From the NCBI RefSeq assembly GCF_014649775.1, contig NZ_BMTR01000027.1, forward strand, positions 1 through 64,000: DNA of 64,000 bases. The letters are read 5' to 3'. The translations under genes and the position numbers were made by a program. Under the pieces are notes generated by a model. The model was not told where the DNA came from. It did no database searches and saw only the letters and a list, made by a program, of their open reading frames with translations. Within the stretch, counting starts at the first letter, position 1; each line of letters starts with the position of its first letter. This document shows, in pieces, positions 43,706 to 52,360 of the stretch. The stretch comes from Streptomyces longisporoflavus (GTDB lineage: Bacteria > Actinomycetota > Actinomycetes > Streptomycetales > Streptomycetaceae).

Positions 43706-44548
43706 ATGCTTGCCCCCCTTCTTCTTCGTGGTGCGGTGCTTTCGCCGTTCAAGCGGCCGCGGGCCGATGCCTCGTTGCCCGGTGATCGAGAGACCCGCGG
43801 CGGCGTTCGCCCCGATGCCGTGCAGCTCGCCGCCTACTCCCGGCTCGCCGGCTACCCCGCCCCCCAGCACACCCTCCCCCTCCCCTACCCCCACGTCCTC
43901 GGCTTTCCGCTGGCCATGCGGCTCATGACCACCCGCGCGTTCCCGCTGCCGCTCCTCGGACTCGTCCACACGTCCATCGAGATCACCCAGCACCGAGCAC
44001 TGACGACGGACGACAGCCTCGAACTCTCCGTGCACGCAGCCCGGTTGACCCCGCACCGCCGCGGCACCGAAGCCACCCTCGTCACGGAAGCCCGCGTCGA
44101 CGGCACCCCCGTATGGACGTCGAACAGCACGTATCTCGCCCGGCATCGCACCAGTGACACCAGTGACGCCAGTGACACCGGCGCGCCCGACGCACCCACC
44201 GCACCCCGCAAGAGCGACGCCGCCCCCCTCCCCGCCCGCGCCGAATGGCAGCTTCCCGCGGACCTCGGGCGCCGCTACGGCGCCGTCTCAGGTGACCGCA
44301 ACCCCATCCACCTGCACCCCCTCACCGCACGCGTCCTCGGCTTCCCCCGGGCCATCGCCCACGGCATGTGGACCGCGGCCCGCTGCATCGCGGAGCACAC
44401 GGAATACGAGACACCCGAATCCGCCCGCGTACAGGTCGACTTCAAGGCCCCCGTGCTGCTCCCGGGCACCGTCACCTATGCCGCCGACGGCCCCGGCTTC
44501 GAGCTGCGCGGCGGCGACAGGGTCCACCTCAGCGGAACCCTCCGCTGA
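43706..44548 (+). CDS. MaoC-family dehydratase (HtdX-like)
   Basis: 280 residues from ATG 43706, with GAAAGG five bases upstream. The C-terminal hot-dog domain holds YGAVSGDRNPIHLHPLTARVLGFPRAIAHGMW, the hydratase-2 motif with Asp and His. The N-terminal half is a second, degenerate hot-dog. A Thr/Asp-rich loop (about 148-175) joins them. It would dehydrate 3-hydroxyacyl thioesters made by the FabG4-like reductase encoded just upstream. Confidence 0.9.
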   Translation: MLAPLLLRGAVLSPFKRPRADASLPGDRETRGGVRPDAVQLAAYSRLAGYPAPQHTLPLPYPHVLGFPLAMRLMTTRAFPLPLLGLVHTSIEITQHRALTTDDSLELSVHAARLTPHRRGTEATLVTEARVDGTPVWTSNSTYLARHRTSDTSDASDTGAPDAPTAPRKSDAAPLPARAEWQLPADLGRRYGAVSGDRNPIHLHPLTARVLGFPRAIAHGMWTAARCIAEHTEYETPESARVQVDFKAPVLLPGTVTYAADGPGFELRGGDRVHLSGTLR

Positions 44549-44566
44549 GAAGCCGCGCTGCCGCCG

Positions 44567-45241
44567 CTAGGGAACCCAGCGCCGCCCCTCCATCAGATTC
44601 CCGAGGCCCGCCCACGCGAAGTTCATCAGCGTCGCGGCGGCCTCCTTCGCGGACACCGACGCATCCCCGTTCGCCCAGCCGGCGAGCGACTCCGCGGCGC
44701 CCACCAACGCCTGCGCCAGGCCCGCCACTTCACGCTCGGCCAGTTCGGGCTTGCGGTGCGCCTCCCGTGCCGCCTCCGCGATCAGCGACGTCACGAACGC
44801 CACGATCTCCTCGCGCATCACGGCGACCTCGGCGGCGAACGGCTCCCCTTGCGTACGCGCCTGGTTGTGCAGCACCACCCATGCGTCGGGCCGCTCCGCC
44901 GTATGCGTGAAGAAGGCCTGGAGACCGGCCCACAACTGCCGGTCGGCGGAACCCTCGCCGCGCGCCTCCCCGCCTGTCCCGCCGCTCACCCCGGCCCGCA
45001 CCGCCGCGACCAACGCCGCCGCCTCCCGCCGGATACACGCGGTGAACAGCTCCTCCTTGGAGTTCAGGTACAGATACACCAGCGGCTTCGAGACTCCCGC
45101 GACCTCCGCGATCTCGTCCATCGAAGCCGCCCGGTACCCCCGCTGCCCGAAGATCCGCACGGCGGCATCCAGCATCTGCTGCTCCCGCACGGCCCGCGGC
45201 ATCCGCTTCTGTCGCTTCACCGCCGCACCCCCGGCCTTCAC
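44567..45241 (-). CDS. TetR-family transcriptional regulator
   Basis: 224 residues from GTG 45241; GTG 45220 is an alternative. The N-terminal DNA-binding domain reads MLDAAVRIFGQRGYRAASMDEIAEVAGVSKPLVYLYLNSKEELF. The C-terminal ligand domain is helical and non-specific in sequence. Convergent with the HtdX-like gene. It probably binds the paired GTAANNTTAC site at 42194 and senses a fatty acyl compound; this is inference. Confidence 0.9.
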   Translation of the reverse strand: MKAGGAAVKRQKRMPRAVREQQMLDAAVRIFGQRGYRAASMDEIAEVAGVSKPLVYLYLNSKEELFTACIRREAAALVAAVRAGVSGGTGGEARGEGSADRQLWAGLQAFFTHTAERPDAWVVLHNQARTQGEPFAAEVAVMREEIVAFVTSLIAEAAREAHRKPELAEREVAGLAQALVGAAESLAGWANGDASVSAKEAAATLMNFAWAGLGNLMEGRRWVP

Positions 45242-45404
45242 ATCGCCCACCCCGGACGCCCGCCTTCCGCACCACCTGTGCCCACAACCTGTGCACAGAC
45301 CGACCAGCCTACGGTCAGCCCCGAACACTCGGACGGCCGGGCGGCCGGGCGAGCGAGGGCCGCCGCGAGCTTGGCGCCTGACCCGATCAGGCACGCGACA
45401 AACG

Positions 45405-45440
45405 TGCCCCGCACCCGGAACGAATCCAGGTGCGGGGCAC
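45405..45440 (-). terminator. original terminator of the symporter gene, left at the element boundary
   Basis: 12-bp arms GTGCCCCGCACC (45405-45416) and GGTGCGGGGCAC (45429-45440). A diverged copy follows the intact symporter gene at 54699-54734, so this one is part of the displaced 3' end. Confidence 0.8.
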
Positions 45441-45462
45441 GCTCGGTACGAGCGGGGGGACG

Positions 45463-45615
45463 TCAGGCGGCGACAGGCACCGACTGCCGCTCGTCGGCGG
45501 GAGCCTCGAACTCGTCGAGCGGCGAAGCCGACGCGTGCTCGTAGGCCTCACGGTCCAGGATCTTCTCGCGGGCCGCGACGATCACCGGCACGGCCGCCTG
45601 ACCGGCCACGTTCGT
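45463..45615 (-). pseudogene. displaced 3' end of the DAACS symporter gene
   Basis: The minus strand encodes TNVAGQAAVPVIVAARE continuing to PADERQSVPVAA and TGA, about 50 codons. It aligns end to end with the last 51 codons of the symporter at 54757-56121, roughly two thirds identical at protein level, with one codon of length difference. It has no start. It is the chromosomal tail cut off when the element inserted; the gene now uses the tail supplied by the element. Confidence 0.85.
45608..45615. other. left attachment core (attL)
   Basis: ACGTTCGT marks the point where similarity between the two symporter 3' ends stops at the left boundary. The same 8 bases recur at 54905-54912. Right of this site the sequence is element-specific and leads into the integrase gene. 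Confidence 0.7.
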
Positions 45616-45682
45616 AACCGGACTATAGGTATGTACGTTGAACAGTGCGCAGGTTAGTCGTCCAAGACCTCAGGGGTGGGGC

Positions 45683-47125
45683 ATGGCCAAGCCGAAGCGT
45701 GTAGGGATCTACGTCCGGATCAGCAAGGACCGCAAAGGTCAGGAGCTCGGCATCCAGCGCCAGGAGAAGGCATGCCGAGAGCTATGTGAGCGCATGGGGT
45801 GGGGGGTCTACAAGGTCTACCCCGAGAACGACATCTCGGCATCGACCACGAGCAAGAAGCGCCGCCCGCAGTATGCGGAGATGATGCGTGACGCCCGTGA
45901 CGGATTGATCGACGGAGTCGTCGTGTATTCGATCGACCGACTGACGCGCCGGATCAGCGAGTTGACCAGCTTCCTGGAGGAGCAGCAGGAGCAGGGGTTC
46001 GCCTTCGCCACGACAGAGGGCGAGGACACTCATAGCGCGAACGGCCGGATGATCCTGACCATCAAGGGCGCAGTGGCCCAGCAGGAGACCGAGCGGATGT
46101 CGGAGCGCGTGAACAACTCTCTCCTTCAGCGGCGCGAGCAAGGCAAGCCGCACGCTGGTGGCAAGCGTCAGTTCGGGTTCAAAGAGGGCACGCACTTCCA
46201 GGAGTTGGACGACGACGAGACGGAGCTCATCCGCGCCGGATACCGGATGCTCATGGACATCACGCCGAAGACTCCAGGCGACGTAGCACGTTCGTGGAAT
46301 GCATCAGGGGTGACGACACCCCAGGGTGGAGTTTGGACGATCAACGCCGTCAAACGGGTCTTCCGGGCAGAGCGCACCGGAGGCATCGTCACCCACAAGG
46401 GACGCGATATCGGTGACAGCATCTACGGCTCCCCGCTCACCCGCGAGCAGTGGGAGAACATCCAAACAGTCCTGGACGGCCGCGCGACTCCGACCGCGCA
46501 GGGCCAGGGCAAGCGGAAGCACGTGTACTCAGGGTTCCTCCAGTGCGGGCACTGTAAGTCGACGATGCGTGTCCAGTGGGCGACCATCCAGGGACGCACG
46601 TTCCGACGAACGTTCTGCCACTCCGGCCAGCGCAATCCCTACGGGGGGCTCGGCTGCGGGAAGGTCAACCGCAAGTACGAGTGGATTGAGGACCGCTTGA
46701 ACGAGGTCGTGGAAGCCGCCTTGTCGAAGCGCAAGCCTCAGCAACCATCGGAAACGACAGAGGATCTCTCGGGCGCGATCAGCCTGCTGGAGGACCGTAT
46801 TCGCGCGATGCGAGGAAGGTGGAAGGCGGGCCAGATGGAAGACGAGGACTACTTCGACTCGCTCACCCACCTTCGCGACGAACTCCAGACACTGCGCACC
46901 CGTGAGGCCGCGACGGTCGTACGAGAGTCACGCGCCGAGACGGATGTCTGGTCCGTGTGGCAAGACGACAGCATCGAGAACCTGGAGCGACGCCGGGCGA
47001 TCGTTGCCAGCGTGATCGACAAGGTCGAGGTATTCAGCATCGGGCAGGGCAGGCGGAAGCCGCCCGAGATCAGTTCCATCAGGATCACGCCGGTCGGCGC
47101 AGACGATCAGGCTCCCTCAGGCTGA
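45683..47125 (+). CDS. int: large serine recombinase (integrase)
   Basis: 480 residues from ATG 45683 after GGGGTGGGGC; the in-frame start at 45638 is less likely. The resolvase domain has the catalytic Ser14 in YVRISKD and later SIDRLTRR. The recombinase domain starts near QFGFKEG (about 165), followed by a zinc ribbon with CGHC and paired CGKV/FCHSG Cys (about 290-330), and a coiled coil (LLEDRIRAMRGRW). It catalyses attP x attB integration. The gene reads inward from attL, as usual for such elements. Confidence 0.95.
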   Translation: MAKPKRVGIYVRISKDRKGQELGIQRQEKACRELCERMGWGVYKVYPENDISASTTSKKRRPQYAEMMRDARDGLIDGVVVYSIDRLTRRISELTSFLEEQQEQGFAFATTEGEDTHSANGRMILTIKGAVAQQETERMSERVNNSLLQRREQGKPHAGGKRQFGFKEGTHFQELDDDETELIRAGYRMLMDITPKTPGDVARSWNASGVTTPQGGVWTINAVKRVFRAERTGGIVTHKGRDIGDSIYGSPLTREQWENIQTVLDGRATPTAQGQGKRKHVYSGFLQCGHCKSTMRVQWATIQGRTFRRTFCHSGQRNPYGGLGCGKVNRKYEWIEDRLNEVVEAALSKRKPQQPSETTEDLSGAISLLEDRIRAMRGRWKAGQMEDEDYFDSLTHLRDELQTLRTREAATVVRESRAETDVWSVWQDDSIENLERRRAIVASVIDKVEVFSIGQGRRKPPEISSIRITPVGADDQAPSG

Positions 47126-47258
47126 CGGCCCTGGAGCGGTCGGAGGCATACCCATCGACAATCGCCGAGAGGCGAGCGTCGTAGTCCTCCGGCGGCACCC
47201 AACGGTCGAGGACCTCCGAAATCCAGTCGGGCAGCGGCGGCGACATCTCATCTGCCAT
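47085..47258 (-). CDS. small acidic protein coupled to the rep gene
   Basis: 57 residues from ATG 47258, inside the last codons of rep (11-base overlap), ending 41 bases into the convergent integrase 3' end. Sequence begins MADEMSPPLPDWISEVLDRWVPP and is soluble. In related elements small genes downstream of rep encode excisionase or accessory proteins, but no helix-turn-helix is seen here. Function unknown. Confidence 0.6.
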   Translation of the reverse strand: MADEMSPPLPDWISEVLDRWVPPEDYDARLSAIVDGYASDRSRAVSLREPDRLRRPA

Positions 47259-48749
47259 GGGCGCCCTGCCGCCCTTGACGCTCCTCCCACACCAACTCCC
47301 GGTTGTGGGCTAGATCATCCGCGACCCCAGCCGCGATAAGGGCCGCACCTGGCGTATGGCCCGCGCCGACGTACCGCCACTGCGCCTCAGCGACCATGCC
47401 AGCCACGCCCTCGTCCGGCTCGCCATGCCCCTCGTGCTCTGCTCGGTCAGCACGCAGCGCCGCGTAAGTGGTGGAGTAAGCGCGGGACTTGGTCAGGATG
47501 TGACCGCGGTAGCCAAGGGTGTGGGCCCACGCTCGCAGGTGCAGCGGCTCGTACTCGGGCAGCCCGCCGAGGCGCCAGCAGGTGCGCATGAGGGTCCGGA
47601 CGTGGTCTGTCACCGGGACCATGCCGATGTCTGCCCAGGCTGAGATCCGGTGATCGGTTCCAGCGCCCGTCTCGCTCGCACCCTTGGAGACGTACTTCGC
47701 GACGTACGCGGCTACAGCGTCGTCGTCCGGTCCCGTGCCGCTGGAGTGCAGTGGGCGGGTGTCGACCTGGACGCCCCAGCGCAGGGCGAGTTCACCGATG
47801 GCGGGGCTGTAGGGGGTGCGGACCAGGACCCGGCTCCCGGAAGCGCGCACGGCATCCGCGAGTTGGCCGACCCTTCCACAGGCCGGGGGTTCGTCGTCAG
47901 GTCCGGCAGGGCCGTCGAGGCGGACGACCGCGTGGACGTGGACTGCGGCGCGCTTCTGGTACTCGGCGACGCGGGCGAAGGACAGGCGTGCGTGATCGGG
48001 GAAGCGTGATTGCACGAGGCCGGCAGAGGAGGCGAGGTGTCGGCGGACGCCGATGACGAAGCGGTCCCAGAGCTTGCCCGCGTGTGCGTGCCACAGAGCG
48101 TGTGCCGGGTAGTCGTAGCAGTCGGCGCAGAGGGGTTGCCCGACGAGTGCGTCATCCGGACCGTGCGCGGTGGCACAGCCGAGGGGGCGCCCGTGCTCGC
48201 ACTCTCCTCCGTCGCGGCGGGGGCGGCAGCGCTCCCCGGCCCGGTGTACGGGCCCGAAGGAGGGGGCGGTGAGGGTGATGAAGAGCCGGGGTCGGTCGCG
48301 GACCGTGGAGGGGACGTTCTTGCCGCCAAGGAGGCCCGCGCGGACGAGGTGGAAGGTGTCTCCGGCATGGAGTCTGGAGCAGGGTGCGCAGACGGTCGCG
48401 CGTCGGTTGCGGCAGCGGACGGAGAGCCGTTCGCCGGGTTCGTTGCGGGTGTCGTAGTGCCGCAAGATCACGCCGGTCGTTGCATCCAGGGTGGTGGTCG
48501 AGCCAGAGAGGTGGATCGGGTGGGTACAGCCGCCCGTGGCAGTGATCTGTTCCAGCCAGCGGGGGAACTTGGGGTCTTGGGCGATGCGGATGGCGTCACG
48601 GTCTGCTTCGGAGAGCTGACGCAGGCGCGCCGCGCGGTCGAGGGCGGCGCGCCTGTCAGCCGGGGTGAAGTCCGGGGTGATGGTGGGGACCTTCCGGGGT
48701 GGGCCGCCGAAGCGGCACGGTTGATGGGTGGTGGCGCGTGGTCGTCCAT
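47248..48749 (-). pseudogene. RepSA-type replication initiator with N-terminal frameshift
   Basis: The conserved frame runs from 47248 upstream past GTG 48471 and stays protein-like to about 48690 (TPADRRAALDRAARLRQLSEADRDAIRIAQ, then WLEQITATGGCTHPIHLSG, a typical RepSA N-terminus), yet it contains no start codon there. ATG 48749 with AAGGAG 8 bases upstream is in another frame. One missing base in the G-run at 48696-48699 would join both into a 500-residue protein. The body has CAPCSRLHAGDTFHL, LFITLTAPSFG, VHVHAVVRLDG and AAYVAKYVSKGA, typical of rolling-circle initiators. Either inactivated or a sequencing error. Confidence 0.8.
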
Positions 48750-48789
48750 GGGGTTCGCTCCTTGCTCGGTCAGGTGGTGCGGATCGTGC

Positions 48790-48903
48790 TCAGCGGATGG
48801 TTCCGGCGCCCCGACAGATGCGGCAGCGGTGGCGCATTCCGGTCCAGGTCCTACGGGAGCCTTCGCCCTTGCAGTTCGGGCACCTCACGCGACTCATGGG
48901 CAT
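48790..48903 (-). CDS. DnaJ-zinc-finger-like mini-protein
   Basis: 37 residues from ATG 48903, with GGAAGGA seven bases upstream. It consists almost only of two C-x-x-C-x-G-x-G motifs (CPNCKGEG and CRICRGAG), the unit of the DnaJ cysteine-rich domain. Encoded between the translocase/membrane genes and rep, all in one direction. Small proteins of this type recur in streptomycete integrative elements. Possibly RNA- or protein-binding; role unknown. Confidence 0.65.
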   Translation of the reverse strand: MPMSRVRCPNCKGEGSRRTWTGMRHRCRICRGAGTIR

Positions 48904-48919
48904 GTCTCGGTCCTTCCTG

Positions 48920-49117
48920 CTAGGGGTGGGAGAAGCCGTTGATGAGCCAGGTCACGAGACCGTGGATGGTGAAGACCACCGGGGTCTGTCCGAGGTAGAC
49001 CCCGAAGAGGCCGATGCAGACCGCTTCCCAGGCCCGTACGTCGCGGGAGCGGACGAGGAGAACGGCGATGATCCCGAAGATCACCGAGAACGTGAACGCC
49101 GTACCTTCGCTGATCAC
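48920..49117 (-). CDS. small two-helix membrane protein of the transfer region
   Basis: 65 residues from GTG 49117, overlapping the translocase stop as GTGA. Hydrophobic segments FTFSVIFGIIAVLLV and AVCIGLFGVYLGQTPVVFTIHGLVTWLI suggest two membrane helices. Size, position and coupling are like Spd-type spread proteins of Streptomyces elements, but no sequence signature settles this. Confidence 0.65.
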   Translation of the reverse strand: MISEGTAFTFSVIFGIIAVLLVRSRDVRAWEAVCIGLFGVYLGQTPVVFTIHGLVTWLINGFSHP

Positions 49118-50406
49118 TTGCCGTCCCCTTCCAGCGCCGCAAGAGCGCGGTCTATGGCGGGCAGTTCGGGCGTCATGGCCGCGTACTTCATGGCCGTCGT
49201 GACCGCCTCTTCGGTCGGCGTGAGGTGGGAGCGGGCGCGGCCCCATCCGCCGTCCGGTCCGGTGCAGACCGCCACACCCTGTTCCTGCGCAGTGATCGAC
49301 TGGGCGACGGCCACCGCATCCTTGTTGAGATCGCCGATGGTCATCTCTGCCGTGCCGGGGTCGTTGACCCGGTGGCAGATACGGCCGCCGAGCTGGGCCC
49401 GCAGCGCCGTGACTCCGGGGCCGAGATCGGAGCCGACCCGCTGGCCCGCGACCACCAGGTGCATGCCGAGTGCGGCACCGAGTTGGGCCAGGCGCAGGAG
49501 CAGGGTCGAGCACTGGTCCGCTTCCGCCTTGCCCTCGCGGGTGCCGTCGGAGAGATACAGCTCTGCCAGCTCATCCACGATCACCACGACCGGTACGGGC
49601 CGCAGCAGGTCCGGGAGCTCCCAGATGGAGCGGGCCCCGGCCGACCGGCAGGCAGCCATGCGCCCCTGCATGTCGACGACGAGCGCCGCCAGCACGGCGA
49701 CTGCCTCACGTCGGCATGTGGTGAGCGCGCTCAATCGGCTTGAGAACAGGCCGAGTTCCATGCCGCCCTTGCAGTCGATGCCGACCAGCGCGACGGGTTG
49801 AGGGGCGAGCTGGGTGATCAGCCGTGCCAGTAGCGTGGACTTGCCTGAGCGGGTGGCCCCGGCGATGAGCCAGTGCGGCACCGTCCGCAGATCCATCACC
49901 CAGGCCCCGCCGCTCTCCAGTGCGCCGATGAGCGCGGACAACAGCGCGGCGGGAGCCGTCGCCAGGCCGGGCCGGGCCAGCGGATCACTGGCGGTTGCCG
50001 TCAGCAGCACGATGCCGCGTTCCGGCGAGGTGACGCGCACGGCATGGACCTTCCACGCGTGGGTGAGTGCGTCAGCCGCCTTCATGTACGTCGCCGGAGT
50101 CTGCCCGGCGTGCAGGCGCACGATCACCGTCAGGCCCATGCGGGTAGCGCGCGGGAAGGAGAGGCGCGGAGCCACCGGCCGCAGGGGATCGCCTTTCACG
50201 ACCAGGTCCCCAACCAGCCCACGGGGCGGACGCCGGGACACGGCAAGGTCGTTGAGCATCGCGACCCTGCGCCAGGTGGCCAGCACCCGCAACGCGGTGG
50301 CCGGGTAGCCCGTCACGTACCAGTGCCAGGCCGGACGCCGTCGAAGCCGGGCACGTCGCCGATCAGACGCACTCCGTCGGCGTGCAGTTGTACGCGCACA
50401 AGGCAC
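49114..50406 (-). pseudogene. FtsK/TraSA-type DNA translocase, 5' end missing
   Basis: The frame gives 430 residues, of which the part from WHWYVTGYPATALRVL (about 28) onward is typical of FtsK-domain proteins of actinomycete elements. Walker A is GATRSGKST (about 185) and Walker B VVVIVDELAEL (about 275). TLRAQLGG-type (ALRAQLGGRICHRV) and STAL-like blocks follow. The first 27 residues are unrelated Arg-rich sequence read through a fused regulator remnant, so the original N-terminus is lost. It would pump double-stranded DNA between mycelial cells. Activity without the N-terminus is uncertain. Confidence 0.75.
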
Positions 50407-50900
50407 GTGCCGCCGCGCGCATGGGCAACGCCCGCTTGGTCCGCGACTCGCTGGACGCCGGACGCGCGAGGCTGGACCGCCTACCGCGGCCGGACCACCC
50501 TGAGCACCACTTCATCATCGACCCCGATAAGTGGGACTTCTATGAGATGGACGCCTATCGCCTACTCGGCGATGACGAGCGCGCCGCCACCCATGCCCGG
50601 TCAGTGATCCGCATCAGTACAGGCCCTAGCGGGACCGAGATCTCACCGATGCGAGCGGCGGAAGCCCGCCTCACCCTAGGGGTCGCGGCCGCCCGCACAG
50701 GAGACATAGAGGAGGCCGTGGGTATGGGCACCACAGTACTTCAGGCCGACCGGAAGTCGCTTCCGTCTCTACTCCTGGTGGCTAACGAGCTAGACAAGGA
50801 ACTCCGTTCCCGTTACCCACGCGAGGCTGCCACGCGTGACTTCCACGAACGGATCTTGAGCATCACGCGCGGCACCACCACGCCGGAGCTTCCCTTCTGA
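50331..50900 (+). pseudogene. C-terminal fragment of a streptomycete TPR-type XRE regulator
   Basis: A continuous frame from about 50331 reads AGHVADQTHSVGVQLYAHKARAAARMGNARLVRDSL and continues to LPF at 50900, about 185 residues of TPR-like helices (AARTGDIEEAVGMG). This is the usual C-terminal half of regulators with an N-terminal helix-turn-helix, which is absent. The start side directly abuts the truncated translocase. The internal GTG 50382 has no convincing binding site. Probably not functional. Confidence 0.7.
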
Positions 50901-50968
50901 CGGACGACGCCGCGACCCAAGCAGCCATACAGGCAACGAGCGCCTTTCTACGCCCCCAAGACCCTTCT

Positions 50969-52360
50969 TCAGCCGGCTCGCTGTACCGGAATCTCTTGAT
51001 CGGGGAACCCATGACTCAGATGAGACTCGACCATTGCCACAGCCTCATCCATGAGCTCGCGAGATCGCGTAAACAGCTCCCAGGCGTCTTCCGCACGTTT
51101 GGCCAGGTCCTCAGAAATCCGCGGAATCCGAATGTCTTCCACATCCCACGGGTTTAGATGATCAATAACGGAACCGAAAGACAGGGCGTTAATCTGAATC
51201 CTCGTCTGCCGTGCTGCAATGGCTAGCCACACCGCACCTGGCGACACTCCGGCACGGGGAACGATTCTCATTACGTCATTACTCGCCAACCAGCCACTAC
51301 GGCCGCGAGTCACCAGAGAGGCGGACCCTTGCCGCCCCTCGGAGCGACCGACAGCCCCGAAAATCGTCATTCCCTCTTCCAGCTCATAGACGGAAGCTTC
51401 TTTGAAGGACCTGTCTGCCACGCGCCTCAAGTTGATGGGATCCAACTGCAGGAGTTGACGGCCAGAAAGAATAGGCCTGCCATTCGCCCCACTTACATAA
51501 TACCGCTTGTACCTAACAGGAAGAACAGCCCGAGCAATGTCACCGCACCGAACCGACCGATCAGACAGTGCAGCCTTCCTGGCCTTCCTCACAGAAGGGT
51601 GATGGAATGCAGCATCTAGTCTATTATCAAGGTCCCGGGAACTACTAGTCCAATGCTTAAATCCTGAACTTTCGCTTTCCGCGATCGGGAACATTGAATC
51701 AACTTCACTGAACAGAGAAAGCATGCTTGATCTGGCTAGATCTGCTGCTTTAACGCTGTCCCTGACAAGACCACTCACCTTTTCGCGCCATGGGTCCTCA
51801 ATGAACGCAATTGGCACGGAAGAGATATCACCCGTCGTGACGTGGTCGATGACAGAACCACTCTTTCCCCGACGGATGAGCGCCTGACCTGTAGGTGTCT
51901 TCAGGTAGGCCAATACGTAGAATCGCGTCTGGACATCATCCACGTTAATGCGAATCATGTCATGACTCAGTGCGAAGTTGGAGATGTAGCTATCGGCGTA
52001 CGCGACTGGGCCTAGATTCCGTCCTGAGCACGTCTGCAGGATTGTCCCTTCGGCCGGGACCAATCGGGCGACATCGCGATTTCGCTCCCTCGAAAGTCGA
52101 TCTTTCGGGACAGGGGTGAAATCAAATACATCGTACGGCCTGAGGTACGGCACGCCATCTTCTTCTGGTGCAGCATAGGCCCGCGCGAAACGCGGCGGGT
52201 CCCAGACCGTGGCGATACTTTCGAGTGATACAACGCGTTTGCCGCTTGCTTCGAGCAGTGAAATTTTCTCACTAGCAGCGACCCCTGGCGAGGTGAAAAA
52301 ATGCGCGTCCAACCTGTCGTTCAAAAACGCAGAACGAGATCGAACATGGGTGATTTTCAT
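50969..52360 (-). CDS. specificity subunit of a restriction-modification system (HsdS-like)
   Basis: 463 residues from ATG 52360, overlapping the stop of the methyltransferase fusion as ATGA. Two half-repeats each form a target-recognition domain followed by a helix: the first ends near SVIDHVTTGDISSVPI...REKVSGLVRDSVKAADLARSS, the second near SVIDHLNPWDVEDIRIP...AKRAEDAWELFTRSRELMDEA. This duplicated layout is that of Type I S subunits, recognising a bipartite site. The codon usage and base composition are AT-richer than flanking chromosome. Coupled expression with the fusion protein is clear. Confidence 0.88.
   Translation of the reverse strand: MKITHVRSRSAFLNDRLDAHFFTSPGVAASEKISLLEASGKRVVSLESIATVWDPPRFARAYAAPEEDGVPYLRPYDVFDFTPVPKDRLSRERNRDVARLVPAEGTILQTCSGRNLGPVAYADSYISNFALSHDMIRINVDDVQTRFYVLAYLKTPTGQALIRRGKSGSVIDHVTTGDISSVPIAFIEDPWREKVSGLVRDSVKAADLARSSMLSLFSEVDSMFPIAESESSGFKHWTSSSRDLDNRLDAAFHHPSVRKARKAALSDRSVRCGDIARAVLPVRYKRYYVSGANGRPILSGRQLLQLDPINLRRVADRSFKEASVYELEEGMTIFGAVGRSEGRQGSASLVTRGRSGWLASNDVMRIVPRAGVSPGAVWLAIAARQTRIQINALSFGSVIDHLNPWDVEDIRIPRISEDLAKRAEDAWELFTRSRELMDEAVAMVESHLSHGFPDQEIPVQRAG

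Noticed and set aside
45638-45682. Upstream start of the integrase
   Set aside because: The frame is open from 45638, but the 15 extra residues are not like recombinase N-termini and GGGGTGGGGC precedes ATG 45683.
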